From NCBI GenBank assembly GCA_030824725.1, contig JAPJRE010000171.1, positions 1 to 8,143 of the forward strand: a stretch of 8,143 nucleotides of DNA, read 5' to 3'. The first letter of the stretch is position 1; every line of letters begins with the position of its first letter. The DNA is from Sphingomonas sp. GTDB taxonomy: Bacteria > Pseudomonadota > Alphaproteobacteria > Sphingomonadales > Sphingomonadaceae. Both the position numbers and the translations under genes were made by a program. Of the stretch, positions 1 to 7,900 are shown piece by piece. The notes beneath the pieces are model-generated. The model had not been told where the DNA came from, searched no databases, and saw only the letters and a list, made by a program, of their open reading frames with translations.

Positions 1-2
1 AC

Positions 3-932
3 CATGCCGCTGCCGAATGGGCGTGGAGCAGCGGCGAGGCCGGCGGGGTCGGCACCGGCACGCTGATCGCCGCCGACTGGCAGTTCCACCCGTTACGCAC
101 CAGCTTGGGCGTGCTCGCGGTGCTCGGCCTCGCCGCGCCGGACTGCCGCGAGCCGATCACCCCGGATCGTGCGCTGCTCCTCTCCACGCTGCTCGGCCAG
201 GCCGCGCTGGCGCATGAACGGCTGCGGCTGGAGCAGGACGTTCGCGAAGTATCGGTATTGCGCGAACGCGACCGGCTGCGCGCGGCGCTGCTCTCCTCGA
301 TCGGCCATGACCTGCGCACCCCGCTCACCTCGGTGGCGGCGGCGGTCGACGCGCTTGCCCATGCCCATCCGGACGACCCCGCCACCGCCATCGCCCGCGC
401 CGACGTCGCCCGGCTGCGCCGCTTCCTCGACAACCTCATCGACATGGTGCGGATCGATGCCGGCGCGGTGGCGCTCAGCCTCGAGCCGATTGACCTGACC
501 GATGCCGCGGCTGCCGCGGTGCACGACCTGCGCGACGTGCTGGCCGGACGCGAGCTGGTGCTGCGCGTGCCGCCCGACCTGCCGCTGGTCCGCGCCGACC
601 CGCGGCTGCTCCACCACATCCTGCTCAACCTGCTCTCCAACGCCGCGGTGCATGGCGGCGAGGGCGCGATCGAGATCGTCGGCCAGCGCCGCCCGGACTC
701 GGTGCGGCTTTCGGTGCGCGATCACGGCCCCGGCCTGCCGCCCGGCGAGGAGGCGAGCATCTTCGAGACCTTCGCGCGCGGCGCGGGCAGCGATCGCACC
801 GTCGGAAGCGGCCTTGGCCTTGCGATCGCGAAGGGCTTCGCCAGCGCGATGCACGCGCCGATGCGGGCAACGAATGTCGACGACGGCGGCGCAGCCTTTT
901 CGATCGATCTCGCGCCGTACCCGGCACAATGA
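3..932 (+). CDS. kdpD: Sensor histidine kinase KdpD, C-terminal part (5' end outside window)
   Basis: This is the cytoplasmic C-terminal half of KdpD, the membrane sensor kinase that responds to potassium limitation and turgor and normally phosphorylates KdpE to switch on the kdpFABC pump. The frame is open from position 3 with no start, so the USP/KdpD N-terminus and membrane helices lie off the left edge. The first residues (AAEWAWSSGEAGGVGTGT, then ADWQFHPLRT) resemble the GAF-like stretch that precedes the kinase core. The kinase core follows in order: H-box IGHDLRTPLT with the phospho-acceptor His at 306-308, N-box LLNLLSNAAVHG (second Asn at 639-641), G1 box DHGPGLPPGE, F-box IFETFARG, and G2 box GSGLGLAIAKG. 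All catalytic motifs look intact. One difference is that the HGG usually seen after the G2 helix reads HAP here. The TGA at 930-932 is not followed by kdpE, so the cognate regulator must be upstream or elsewhere. Confidence 0.92.
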   Translation, partial: HAAAEWAWSSGEAGGVGTGTLIAADWQFHPLRTSLGVLAVLGLAAPDCREPITPDRALLLSTLLGQAALAHERLRLEQDVREVSVLRERDRLRAALLSSIGHDLRTPLTSVAAAVDALAHAHPDDPATAIARADVARLRRFLDNLIDMVRIDAGAVALSLEPIDLTDAAAAAVHDLRDVLAGRELVLRVPPDLPLVRADPRLLHHILLNLLSNAAVHGGEGAIEIVGQRRPDSVRLSVRDHGPGLPPGEEASIFETFARGAGSDRTVGSGLGLAIAKGFASAMHAPMRATNVDDGGAAFSIDLAPYPAQ

Positions 933-969
933 AGCTGGCCCCCGATCGAGCCCGGTCCGAACACCGTGG

Positions 970-997
970 TTGCGTCCGGCGCCGCCCCGGCTAGGCT
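970..997 (+). promoter_or_regulatory. Possible sigma-70-type promoter for the small membrane protein
   Basis: TTGCGT at 970-975 and TAGGCT at 992-997 are separated by 16 nt and lie about 30 nt upstream of the ATG at 1026. The match is only moderate, and in GC-rich DNA this could be chance. If real, gene 1026-1364 would not depend on read-through from kdpD. Confidence 0.25.
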
Positions 998-1025
998 GCA
1001 CCGATCGGCACGGGGGACGTAGCGC

Positions 1026-1364
1026 ATGGAAGAAGAGGAAGCGGCACCGCATCACGACGGCGACTCGCTGCTCTACGATTATTTCAAGCACATCACCTCG
1101 CTCTGCCTGCTCTCGCTCGCCGGAGTCGCGGCGCTGTCGGAGAAGGTGCACGGCCGCTCGACGGTGCTGGTGATCCTGGCGCTACTCGTGATCGGGGCAA
1201 CGGGGTTCGGCTCGTTCCTGGCAACCGGGCTGATCGTGGCCTCGAAGACCGGGGGCAAGCCGCTCGACCGCACCATCCATTTCTATCGCACTGGCGCGCC
1301 CGTGCTGCTCTCGTTCGGGATCGGCGTGTTCCTCTACGTTTTCCTGCAGTCGATGCCGTCCTGA
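1026..1364 (+). CDS. Small three-helix membrane protein of unknown function
   Basis: A 112-residue protein that I do not recognise. It starts at ATG 1026 behind a purine-rich stretch (GGGGGA at 1012-1017, about 8 nt upstream) that can serve as a ribosome binding site. The N-terminus is acidic (MEEEEAAPHHDGD). Three hydrophobic segments follow at about residues 22-38, 45-72 and 91-109, so it should be an integral inner-membrane protein. The loop between helices 2 and 3 (SKTGGKPLDRTIHFYRTG) is basic. By the positive-inside rule this places that loop in the cytoplasm and the N-terminus outside. There is no signal peptide and no catalytic motif. It sits 93 bp after kdpD on the same strand, but the gap is large enough for separate transcription and the context gives no firm clue to function. 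It ends 28 bp before the end of the convergent epimerase gene. Confidence 0.75.
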   Translation: MEEEEAAPHHDGDSLLYDYFKHITSLCLLSLAGVAALSEKVHGRSTVLVILALLVIGATGFGSFLATGLIVASKTGGKPLDRTIHFYRTGAPVLLSFGIGVFLYVFLQSMPS

Positions 1365-1392
1365 CGAAGGCGCAGCCGGGCACGCGATCCGA

Positions 1393-2340
1393 TCAGAAGC
1401 AGCGCAGATCGGCAAGGGTTGCCCGCACCGCGTCGGCAAGCGGGGTCCGCGGTTCCCCCCCCAGCGTGGCCGCGAGCCGGGCGTTGGTCATGCGGACGGG
1501 CCGTTGCCAGAGATAGCGCATCTCCATCAGCTCGCGCGGGGTGACCGACACCAGCGCGGCAAGGCGCAGCTGCCACCACGGCAAGGGGCGGATCGGCACG
1601 GCCGGGTCCCCGAGCACCCGCGCAATGGTCTCGACCATCCGGCGCCCGTCAGGATCCCAGTGCCCCTCCATATGGAAGGAGGCGAAGTCCGCCAGATCCG
1701 CGCGTTCCAGCAGCCGGACCATGACCTCGGCGACATCGGGCAGATACGCCCATTGATGGCCGATGCCCCGCGCGCCGGGATTCCGGACCACCTTGGGGCG
1801 CGATCCCGGCGTCACCAGCGCCTGGCCGAACCAGTTGTTGGCGGCGCCCGGGCCGAAGAAGTCGCCGGCGCGGACGACCAGCGCCGTGCAACGCCCCGAC
1901 CCGGCCGCGCGACACAGCCGCTGCTCCATCTCGACGCGAATCCTGCCCTTCCGGGTCATCGGTGCCTGGGGTGCCTCTTCCGTGATTTCCGCCGGCGCGT
2001 CTGGGCCGTAATTATACACGGTGCCGGGCAGCAGGATGCGTGCCCGCGAGGCGGAAGCGGCGCGGATCGTATTCTCCAGCATCGGCAGGACGAGACGGTC
2101 CCAGTCGCGATACCCCGGCGGATTGACTGCGTGCACGATCACCGAAGCGCCCGCAGCTGCGGCGGCGACGGCCGCCGGATCCATCGCGTCGCCCATTATC
2201 ACCTCGCATCCCTGCAACGCCCGCGCGACAGGACGGCGCATCATCGCCCGGACGTTCCACCCGGCGTCGACGAGGCGCCGCGTCATGGCACCGCCCACCC
2301 CGCCCGTTGCTCCCAGTACCAGTGCTGTTTTGTTGGTCAT
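1393..2340 (-). CDS. NAD(P)-binding epimerase/dehydratase-like protein (atypical extended SDR)
   Basis: A 315-residue soluble Rossmann-fold protein. The start is ATG at 2340-2338, chosen because a near-perfect Shine-Dalgarno AAGGAGG (2353-2347) sits 6 nt upstream. A longer in-frame start at 2370 would bury that site. The N-terminus TALVLGATGGVGG carries the GxxGxxG dinucleotide motif at residues 10-16, and an Asp after the third strand (MGDAMDP, D51) resembles the adenine-contacting Asp of extended SDRs. Later family-like blocks are LLPGTVYNYGPD (103-114), VVRAGDFFGPG (155-165) and GHQWAYLPDVAE in the substrate half. The canonical YxxxK active-site pair is absent: the segment where it belongs reads MTRKGRIRVEMEQ, with Lys131 and Arg135 in those places. 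It therefore belongs with the atypical NAD-dependent epimerase/dehydratase proteins, and a redox reaction cannot be assumed. It is divergent from a LysR regulator, which probably controls it. Confidence 0.85.
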   Translation of the reverse strand: MTNKTALVLGATGGVGGAMTRRLVDAGWNVRAMMRRPVARALQGCEVIMGDAMDPAAVAAAAAGASVIVHAVNPPGYRDWDRLVLPMLENTIRAASASRARILLPGTVYNYGPDAPAEITEEAPQAPMTRKGRIRVEMEQRLCRAAGSGRCTALVVRAGDFFGPGAANNWFGQALVTPGSRPKVVRNPGARGIGHQWAYLPDVAEVMVRLLERADLADFASFHMEGHWDPDGRRMVETIARVLGDPAVPIRPLPWWQLRLAALVSVTPRELMEMRYLWQRPVRMTNARLAATLGGEPRTPLADAVRATLADLRCF

Positions 2341-2346
2341 CCTTCG

Positions 2347-2353
2347 CCTCCTT
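2347..2353 (-). promoter_or_regulatory. Strong Shine-Dalgarno of the epimerase-like gene
   Basis: CCTCCTT on the plus strand reads AAGGAGG on the minus strand, with 6 nt between it and the ATG at 2340. It decides the start codon against the in-frame codon at 2370. It contrasts with the LysR gene on the other side of the same intergenic region, which has no such site. Confidence 0.8.
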
Positions 2354-2397
2354 GCTCCGTCTGGATGCACGATGCGGCAGCGCAGGATGAACGGGAA

Positions 2398-2425
2398 TTG
2401 CCGAATAATGTGCAGCTGCTATACG
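2398..2425 (+). promoter_or_regulatory. Candidate lysR promoter with overlapping LysR-type T-N11-A site
   Basis: TTGCCG (2398-2403), a 16-nt spacer and TATACG (2420-2425) form a plausible -35/-10 pair. A start seven bases past the -10 falls on the A of the LysR ATG at 2433, so the transcript would be leaderless. Inside the spacer is the 8-bp palindrome GCAGCTGC (2412-2419). T2409 and A2421 frame it as a T-N11-A, the loose consensus of LysR-type operators, although dyad symmetry does not extend beyond the 8 bp. Binding there would block the lysR promoter (autorepression) and could activate the divergent gene. Promoter and operator are both inferred from sequence only. Confidence 0.35.
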
Positions 2426-2432
2426 GATTTTG

Positions 2433-3317
2433 ATGAGCAGCGTGCCGAGTTGGGATGTCTATCGCAGCTTCGCTGCGGTGTTGCGGGAGGGCTCGCTTTC
2501 CGCCGCCGCACGCGCGCTCGGCATGACCCAGCCCAGCATCGCCCGCCACATCGATGCGCTGGAGGCGACGATCGGTGCCAGGCTGTTCGTGCGATCGCAG
2601 CGGGGGCTTTCCCCCAACGACGCCGCACTGGCACTACGCCCCCATGCCGACGCCCTCGTCGCCGCCGCAGAAGCATTGCAACGATCCGCGGCGGGCACGC
2701 CAGGGGCGCCGGAAGGCATCGTGCGCATCACGGCGAGCCAGGCGGTGGGCACGCACCACCTGCCGGCGATCCTTGCCCGCCTCCGCCAGTTGCACCCGAA
2801 GCTGCAGTTCGAGCTGGCCTTGACCGACGCGATCGACGATCTGCTCCAGCGCCATGCCGATATCGCCATCCGCATGGCCCAGCCCGAGCAGAAATCGCTG
2901 GTCGCGAAGCGCGTGGGTGCCGTGCGCCTCGGCTTTCACGCGCACCGCAGCTATCTGGAGCGACGCGGCTGGCCGAGCGCGCTTGCCGATCTCCGCCATC
3001 ATGACGTGATCGGATACGACGCCGAAACGGCCTTCATCCGGGCAAGCAGGCGGCATCTGCCGGGGATCGATCGCTCGATGTTCGCCCTCCGCGTCGACGA
3101 CGCCCCGGCGCAGTTCGAGGCGATCCGCGCGGGCTTCGGCATCGGCATCTGCCAGACCGTCATCGCCCGCCGCGACGCCAATCTCTGCCGCGTGCTGCCG
3201 GACGCGTTCGACCTGCCGCTTCCGGTGTGGATCGTCATGCACGAGGATCTGCGCAGCGGCGCGCGCTATCGGGTCACCTTCGATGCCCTGGCGCAGGCCT
3301 TCGCCGCGCTGACCTAG
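2433..3317 (+). CDS. LysR-family transcriptional regulator
   Basis: A 294-residue LysR-type regulator of normal family length. The N-terminal winged helix-turn-helix spans residues 5-65, with REGSLSAAARALGMTQPSIA (18-37) as the recognition helix region and ARLFVRSQRGLSP as the wing. A linker helix follows to about residue 90. The substrate-binding domain (about 96-291) shows the usual landmarks VRITASQAVG, HADIAIRM (142-149, the DIAIR motif) and AGFGIGIC (233-240). The subgroup resembles regulators that lie next to oxidoreductase or SDR genes; the effector cannot be told. ATG 2433 gives the expected MSSVPSWDVYRSFAAVLREG N-terminus. No Shine-Dalgarno precedes it, and a -10-like TATACG ends only 7 nt upstream, suggesting leaderless translation; TTG 2430 and GTG 2442 are less likely starts. 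It is divergent from the epimerase-like gene, its probable target, and its TAG stop lies 2 nt from the convergent transporter stop. Confidence 0.93.
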   Translation: MSSVPSWDVYRSFAAVLREGSLSAAARALGMTQPSIARHIDALEATIGARLFVRSQRGLSPNDAALALRPHADALVAAAEALQRSAAGTPGAPEGIVRITASQAVGTHHLPAILARLRQLHPKLQFELALTDAIDDLLQRHADIAIRMAQPEQKSLVAKRVGAVRLGFHAHRSYLERRGWPSALADLRHHDVIGYDAETAFIRASRRHLPGIDRSMFALRVDDAPAQFEAIRAGFGIGICQTVIARRDANLCRVLPDAFDLPLPVWIVMHEDLRSGARYRVTFDALAQAFAALT

Positions 3318-3340
3318 GCTCAGAAGCTCAGCACGAGCCT
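3316..3340. terminator. Weak stem-loop over the convergent stop codons
   Basis: AGGCTC (3316-3321) and GAGCCT (3335-3340) are perfect inverted repeats of 6 bp with a 13-nt loop. They span the 2-nt gap between the LysR stop and the transporter stop. There is no T-tract on either side, so it is not a canonical intrinsic terminator. It is the only hairpin I see between the two convergent genes and could act on either strand. Confidence 0.22.
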
Positions 3341-4954
3341 TGCATCTGCCCGATACCGATCCTCCCCGGCGAAGCGGTGCGTGATCGGGACACCCAGGCT
3401 GGTCTCCAGACTGAAGCGCCAGACCGGGATCGTCGCGCCCACGCCCACCGACGCCAGCGCCCGATCGCCGAAATCCTTGGAGAAGACCTTGCCATGGTCG
3501 AGGAAGACGAAGGCATCGAGGTTGCTCAGCTTCGGCATCCCCAGGTGCAGCTCCGCCTGCGTGAAATAGCCGGAACTGCCGCTGGCCGATCCGGGCTGGA
3601 AGCCGCGCACGCTGCCCGGCCCGCCCAGCTGGAACAGCTGGTTGGACGGAATGAAGTCGGAAGCGGCATGCTGCCCCGCCGCGGTGACGTGCAGGCGGCC
3701 GTCACGGCCAAGCCCGGCGTCGAGCGTGATGTCGCCATTGTACATCGGGAAGGTTCTGCCGGCCGGCTCCAGCCTGTCTTCCGCGCTGGCCACGCTCGCC
3801 GTCAGGTTCAGGTTGAGCGCCGTGCGTGCGCTGACCTCATAGCCGACGGCCACGCCGCCCGTCGCCTTGTAGACCCAGCTCTGCCCCACCGTCCTGCCGG
3901 ACAGCCGGTTCTTCGACGCGGTATAGGATCCGGCCGCGACCAGCGTGGCGTGCCAGCTGTCCTGCTCGACCAGCGGCTGCGCCAAATTGAGCGAGGCGGT
4001 GTCGGAAAAGCCCTGGATGTCGAGCTTGGCGGAAGGCCCCTGCGTTACCGTGATCTGGCTGCGGGCATAGGTGAGGCCCAGCCGCGCGGTGCCGGCCATC
4101 ACGCTGTAGCTCGCGCTGCCGGTGAGCCCGCCGTCCGATACGCTGCCGTACAGGTTCACCCGGTCGCCATCGAGCAGCAGCGCGCTGTGGCGCAGCGTGA
4201 ATCCCCCCTGATAGCGGCCGGTGCTGGCATACCCATAGCTATCGGCGAACAGCTGCACCGCGTTCCGCCCCGGCTCCGCGATCGAGATCAGCACGTCGGT
4301 GAGGCCCACCTGGCTGCCGGGCTGGAGCTGTGCCTGGATCCGCATGTCGTTGCCGCGGTTGAAGGCGTTGATCTGCTGCCGCAGCCGCCGCAGATCGACG
4401 ATCTCACCGGGCGCGATCGCGATCCGCGAGCGGACATAGGCGGCGCCCGTGTAGCGCCCTTCCGGGACGTTCAGCGCCCCCAGCCGCCCCTCGACAAGCG
4501 CGATGCGAACCGTGCCGTCGGCGATCTTCTGCGGTGGCAGATAGGCGCGCGCTGTCACGATCCCCCGCACCGCGTACAGCGCGTTCACTTCGGCGACGAG
4601 CGTGCGCAGGTCCGCGATCGAGACGCGCGTGCCGATCCGCGGGGCGACGAGCGCGTCCAGGGCAGCACCGGGCAGGAAGGCCGAGCTGTCGAAGCGGACG
4701 CCCTTCAGCTCGAACGTGGCGCCCGATGCCGGCCCCTCGGGCGCGGCGGGGGGCCTGCCGTCGCCGGTGACGGCAGGCTGGGCCGGCAGCGGCTCAGGGG
4801 CCGGCAGATCGCGCTGCCGATCGATCAGCCCCTTGCCGATCGCCGCAGGGTCCACCGCCGGGGGCAGCGGCGTCGTCTGGGCATGCGTGGCGCCTGCCCA
4901 GAACACGCCACCGGCCGTGGCCACCGTGGCCAGCCACGTCGCTTGCTTCCTCAT
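3320..4954 (-). CDS. TpsB outer-membrane transporter of a two-partner secretion system (FhaC/ShlB family)
   Basis: A 544-residue Omp85-superfamily transporter that moves its partner exoprotein across the outer membrane. In order: a signal peptide (MRKQATWLATVATAGG, cleavage likely after THA at residue 25); a Pro-rich linker to about residue 80; a ShlB-type POTRA_2 domain (about 81-155, FELKGVRFDSSAF to RIALVEGRLG); a second POTRA (about 156-230, including SRIAIAPGEIVDLRRLRQQI); and a beta-barrel to the C-terminus. The loop-6 signature VRGF (449-452, within LGGPGSVRGFQPG) and the paired FLDHG motif (484-488) are present, and the chain ends in a terminal Phe (RLVLSF), the usual Bam recognition signal. 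Length fits the family. Two ATGs are possible: 4954, with GGAGA (4968-4964) 9 nt upstream, is preferred over 4960, where the gap is only 3 nt. It begins 25 nt after the exoprotein stop, so the two are almost certainly one operon with the exoprotein first. Confidence 0.93.
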   Translation of the reverse strand: MRKQATWLATVATAGGVFWAGATHAQTTPLPPAVDPAAIGKGLIDRQRDLPAPEPLPAQPAVTGDGRPPAAPEGPASGATFELKGVRFDSSAFLPGAALDALVAPRIGTRVSIADLRTLVAEVNALYAVRGIVTARAYLPPQKIADGTVRIALVEGRLGALNVPEGRYTGAAYVRSRIAIAPGEIVDLRRLRQQINAFNRGNDMRIQAQLQPGSQVGLTDVLISIAEPGRNAVQLFADSYGYASTGRYQGGFTLRHSALLLDGDRVNLYGSVSDGGLTGSASYSVMAGTARLGLTYARSQITVTQGPSAKLDIQGFSDTASLNLAQPLVEQDSWHATLVAAGSYTASKNRLSGRTVGQSWVYKATGGVAVGYEVSARTALNLNLTASVASAEDRLEPAGRTFPMYNGDITLDAGLGRDGRLHVTAAGQHAASDFIPSNQLFQLGGPGSVRGFQPGSASGSSGYFTQAELHLGMPKLSNLDAFVFLDHGKVFSKDFGDRALASVGVGATIPVWRFSLETSLGVPITHRFAGEDRYRADARLVLSF

Positions 4955-4963
4955 TTCCATCGC

Positions 4964-4968
4964 TCTCC
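4964..4968 (-). promoter_or_regulatory. Ribosome binding site of the TpsB gene
   Basis: TCTCC on the plus strand reads GGAGA on the minus strand. It is 9 nt from the ATG at 4954 and 3 nt from the ATG at 4960, which favours the downstream start. It lies in the short gap after the exoprotein TGA (4982-4980), as expected in a co-transcribed pair. Confidence 0.5.
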
Positions 4969-4979
4969 GGCGTAAGATG

Positions 4980-7900
4980 TCATCGTTGGATCGTCGGTGC
5001 GGCGCCGGGGGTCTTTTCTCCGCGTACCGCTTCGCTGATCTCGATGCCGCTGTCGTCTTCCGAGTCCGCTGGCATGTTGACGAGCGTCGACGGGCCGCCG
5101 GCCCCCGTCGTGCCACCCGGCGGGGGCGGTACGCTCGCGGCCTCCGGCGTCCCGGCGTTCGCAGGCGAGACCATCGAGGGATCAACATTGCCGCCGTCCG
5201 AGCGGTTCGGCCGACCGCCCATCACCGCAGCATCTGTGATCACGCTGAATCCTTCCACCTTCACGCCATATTTGCCGGTGGAAGCGCGTGCCTGAATCAT
5301 CACCTCCTCGGCCCGGACGCGCGCCCGGGTGATCAGCAGGGTCACGTCGGGCATCGCCAGGTTCAGGCGCGTGCCGACGAAGCCGTTCACGATTTCGAGG
5401 GAGGGCGTGGCGCCGACGAGCCTGGCCGTGTCCGCGCGCAGCGAACGGAAGGTCACGCTGCCCGGGGCGGTGATGCGCAGGTCCACGTTCGAGGCCAGCA
5501 CGTCGTCCCCGATGCCGGCGACGTCGAATTCCACCCCGCCGCTCGCGGGGCCCGTCGCGTCGAGATCGATCGTCGGGGCGAACAGCGCTGCCGACTGGGC
5601 GATGCGCAGGCCGGTGCCGGTGATGCCGCCATCGGCGCGGATGGTGCCGCGCTGGAAGGCGCCCTGGTTCCAGCGGAAGGCACCGGTGCTGGCGAAATCG
5701 ACCGAGCCCGCCTCCAGTTGCTCGACGGTCATCGCGCCGGTCACCAGGGTTCGGAACAGGCCGCCCAGCGCCCTGCCGGACAGGGTGACCGGCCCATTGG
5801 CGCGCAGGTCGATGTCGCCGCTGGCACTGGTCGCGGCCACGACCGGTGCGTCGATCCGGAGCGGCGTCGCCGTCGAACCGATGCTCCCCTGCGCCTGCAG
5901 GACCACGCCGCCGCGCTGCGCCGCGATGTGCAGCGCGATCCCCGCCCGCGCGGCGATCGCGCCGCCGCCGACGATCCGCACGGCATCGCTGGCCGAGGCG
6001 CGGGACTCGAGCGCGCCGACCTCGATGCCCTGCCCTGCGGTGATCGCGAACGTGTCGCCCGCCACCGCATTGCGCACCGCAAGCGTCGTCCCGGCGTCGA
6101 GCGTCACCGTCGTCGCCCCGGTAAGCTCCGCCTCGCTGGCCAGCGCCCGCGTCGCCTGCAGCGCGAGGTCCGCACCGGCGTTGATCCCGACGGTGCTTGC
6201 CAGGGTTATGTCGCCGCCGACGAGCCGCGTCGCCCCGCCGCTGGTGAGCTGCGAGCCTGCGATCGCCGACATGCCGTTCACCCCCGTCAGATCCAGGGTG
6301 CGGGCAGCGGCGAGGCGTGCCGATGCCAGCGTGATCGCCGCTGCCCGCGCCGCGATGGTGTCGCCGGCGAGATCGGTGCCCTGCAGCAGGCGCAGCGCGC
6401 CATCGGCCTGGAGCGCCAGTGCCTCGGTCGCCCGTATCTGGCCGGCGGAAACCTCGAGGTCGCGACCCGCCGCGATGTCGAGGTCCCGTGCCGAGATCGC
6501 GTTGCGGTCGAGAACGACGTCGCGCGCCGCGCGGGCGGTGAGCGTTGCCGCGGTAAGCGACGCCGCCGACGTGAGGTCCCCGTCGCGCGCGGTGAGGGTA
6601 CCGTCCCCGGTAAGCGTCATCGCCGCCGCTTCGCCCAAGACGAGGCTGGCGCCGGAGAGCAGGGCCCGCGCGGCGCGCAGCGTCGTACCGGTGCCGAACC
6701 CGAGCGCCTGCGCGGCGTCCACCACCAGCCCGGCGCCCGCCGTCAGCGCGGATTGCCCGCCGACGAGGACGTCGCCGTTCGCGCCCGTCATCGCCAGCGT
6801 CTCCGCATCGAGCCGCGATGCCGCGCCGATCGCGACATTGCCGCCGCGCACCTGCAGCTCGGCGGGGGTGATCGCCGCGAAGCGGTCCCCCAAGACCAGC
6901 GCGCCAACGGCATCGATGGCGATCGCATCGCTGCCCGAAAGCACGCTGTCTGCGGCCATGCGCAGATCGCCGCCGCTCGCAGTCACGCGCAGCGCGCCGC
7001 GCGCGATAATGGACGACCCGGCGCCGGTCGAGACCGCACCACCGGTCACGGTCATGGCGTCCCCGGCCAGCGTCAGACCGGTGCCCGCCACGATCTGGCC
7101 CGAAGCGCGCAGCAGGAGCGCGCCGCCGCTGGCGATCCCGCTGTTCGCGCCGAGCGTCACCGTGGCCGCATCGACCGTGACCGGTCCGTTGACGCTGCGG
7201 AGCGTGAGACCGTCCGCGATCGCGACCGCACCCGTCACGGTGGCCGCAAACCCATCGTCCACCGCGATGTCCGCGTCGGTTCCGATCGACAGCGCGCCGG
7301 ATTTGAGCGTGATCGAACGCGATGCCAGCCGGGCGTCCGCACCAAGGCCCACGCCCTGCGCCACGTTCAGCAGGATCTGGTCGGTACCGGTGGCCGAGAA
7401 GGCGTCGCCGAGGCGGATCGCATCGGCATCGATGCGCAGCGTGTCAGCCGACAGCGCCGCACCGTCGCCCATCGCAAGCCCGCCGCCAATGGCTGCGGAC
7501 AGGCTGCCCACCGCAGCAAGGCGGGCGCCGCTGCCGAACGCGGCGGCGTCGGACGTCTGCAAGGCTAGGGTTGCACCCGCAAGCGATGCCCCGTCACCGA
7601 TGGCGATCGCGCCGGCAGTGATCGAAAGATCGCCACCGCTTACCAGCGAGGCAGCATCGCCCGCCACGACCTCGTTGGCCGCCATGCCCAGCAGCGTGCC
7701 CGCTGCCGCCAGCTGCGCCGCATCGCCGAACGAGATCGCACCGGCCGAGGCCAGCATGATGTCGTTTGCGGCCAGGTTGGCGGCACTGCCGAAGGCGACA
7801 TTGCCCAATGCGCTCGTCAGCGCCAGCGTCCCCGGCGCCCGCAGATCCGTGTTGTTCCCGAACGCGATGCTGCTGCCGGTGAGCGACACCGTACCGCTCG

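Noticed and set aside
93..1151. A 352-codon minus-strand frame opposite kdpD
   Set aside because: It is a shadow of KdpD, whose histidine kinase boxes are all in order on the plus strand. The antisense product is Arg/Ala-rich with no motif.
1365..1392. Intrinsic terminator between the small membrane protein and the epimerase-like gene
   Set aside because: The 28-bp gap holds no stable inverted repeat and no T-tract.
1504..2433. A 309-codon plus-strand frame opposite the epimerase-like gene
   Set aside because: The minus-strand frame has a Rossmann motif and a near-perfect Shine-Dalgarno. The plus frame has neither a start signal nor family features.
3227..4975. A 582-codon plus-strand open frame running from the LysR gene end through the transporter gene
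   Set aside because: It overlaps the strongly supported LysR C-terminus in another frame and lies opposite a transporter with signal peptide, POTRA domains and VRGF motif. Its own product has no recognisable motif.
4955..5188. N-terminal extension of the transporter to an upstream start at 5188
   Set aside because: The extra residues lie over the exoprotein's own coding end and are Arg-rich shadow sequence. A proper signal peptide begins at 4954/4960 behind a ribosome site.
4602..7568. A 988-codon open frame on the plus strand, antisense to the exoprotein gene
   Set aside because: Its translation is a low-complexity Arg/Ala/Gly-rich string with no domain, and it begins inside the transporter gene without a ribosome site. 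It is the expected shadow of a long gene with strong GC bias at third codon positions. The minus-strand frame shows clear rung repeats and a matching transporter.
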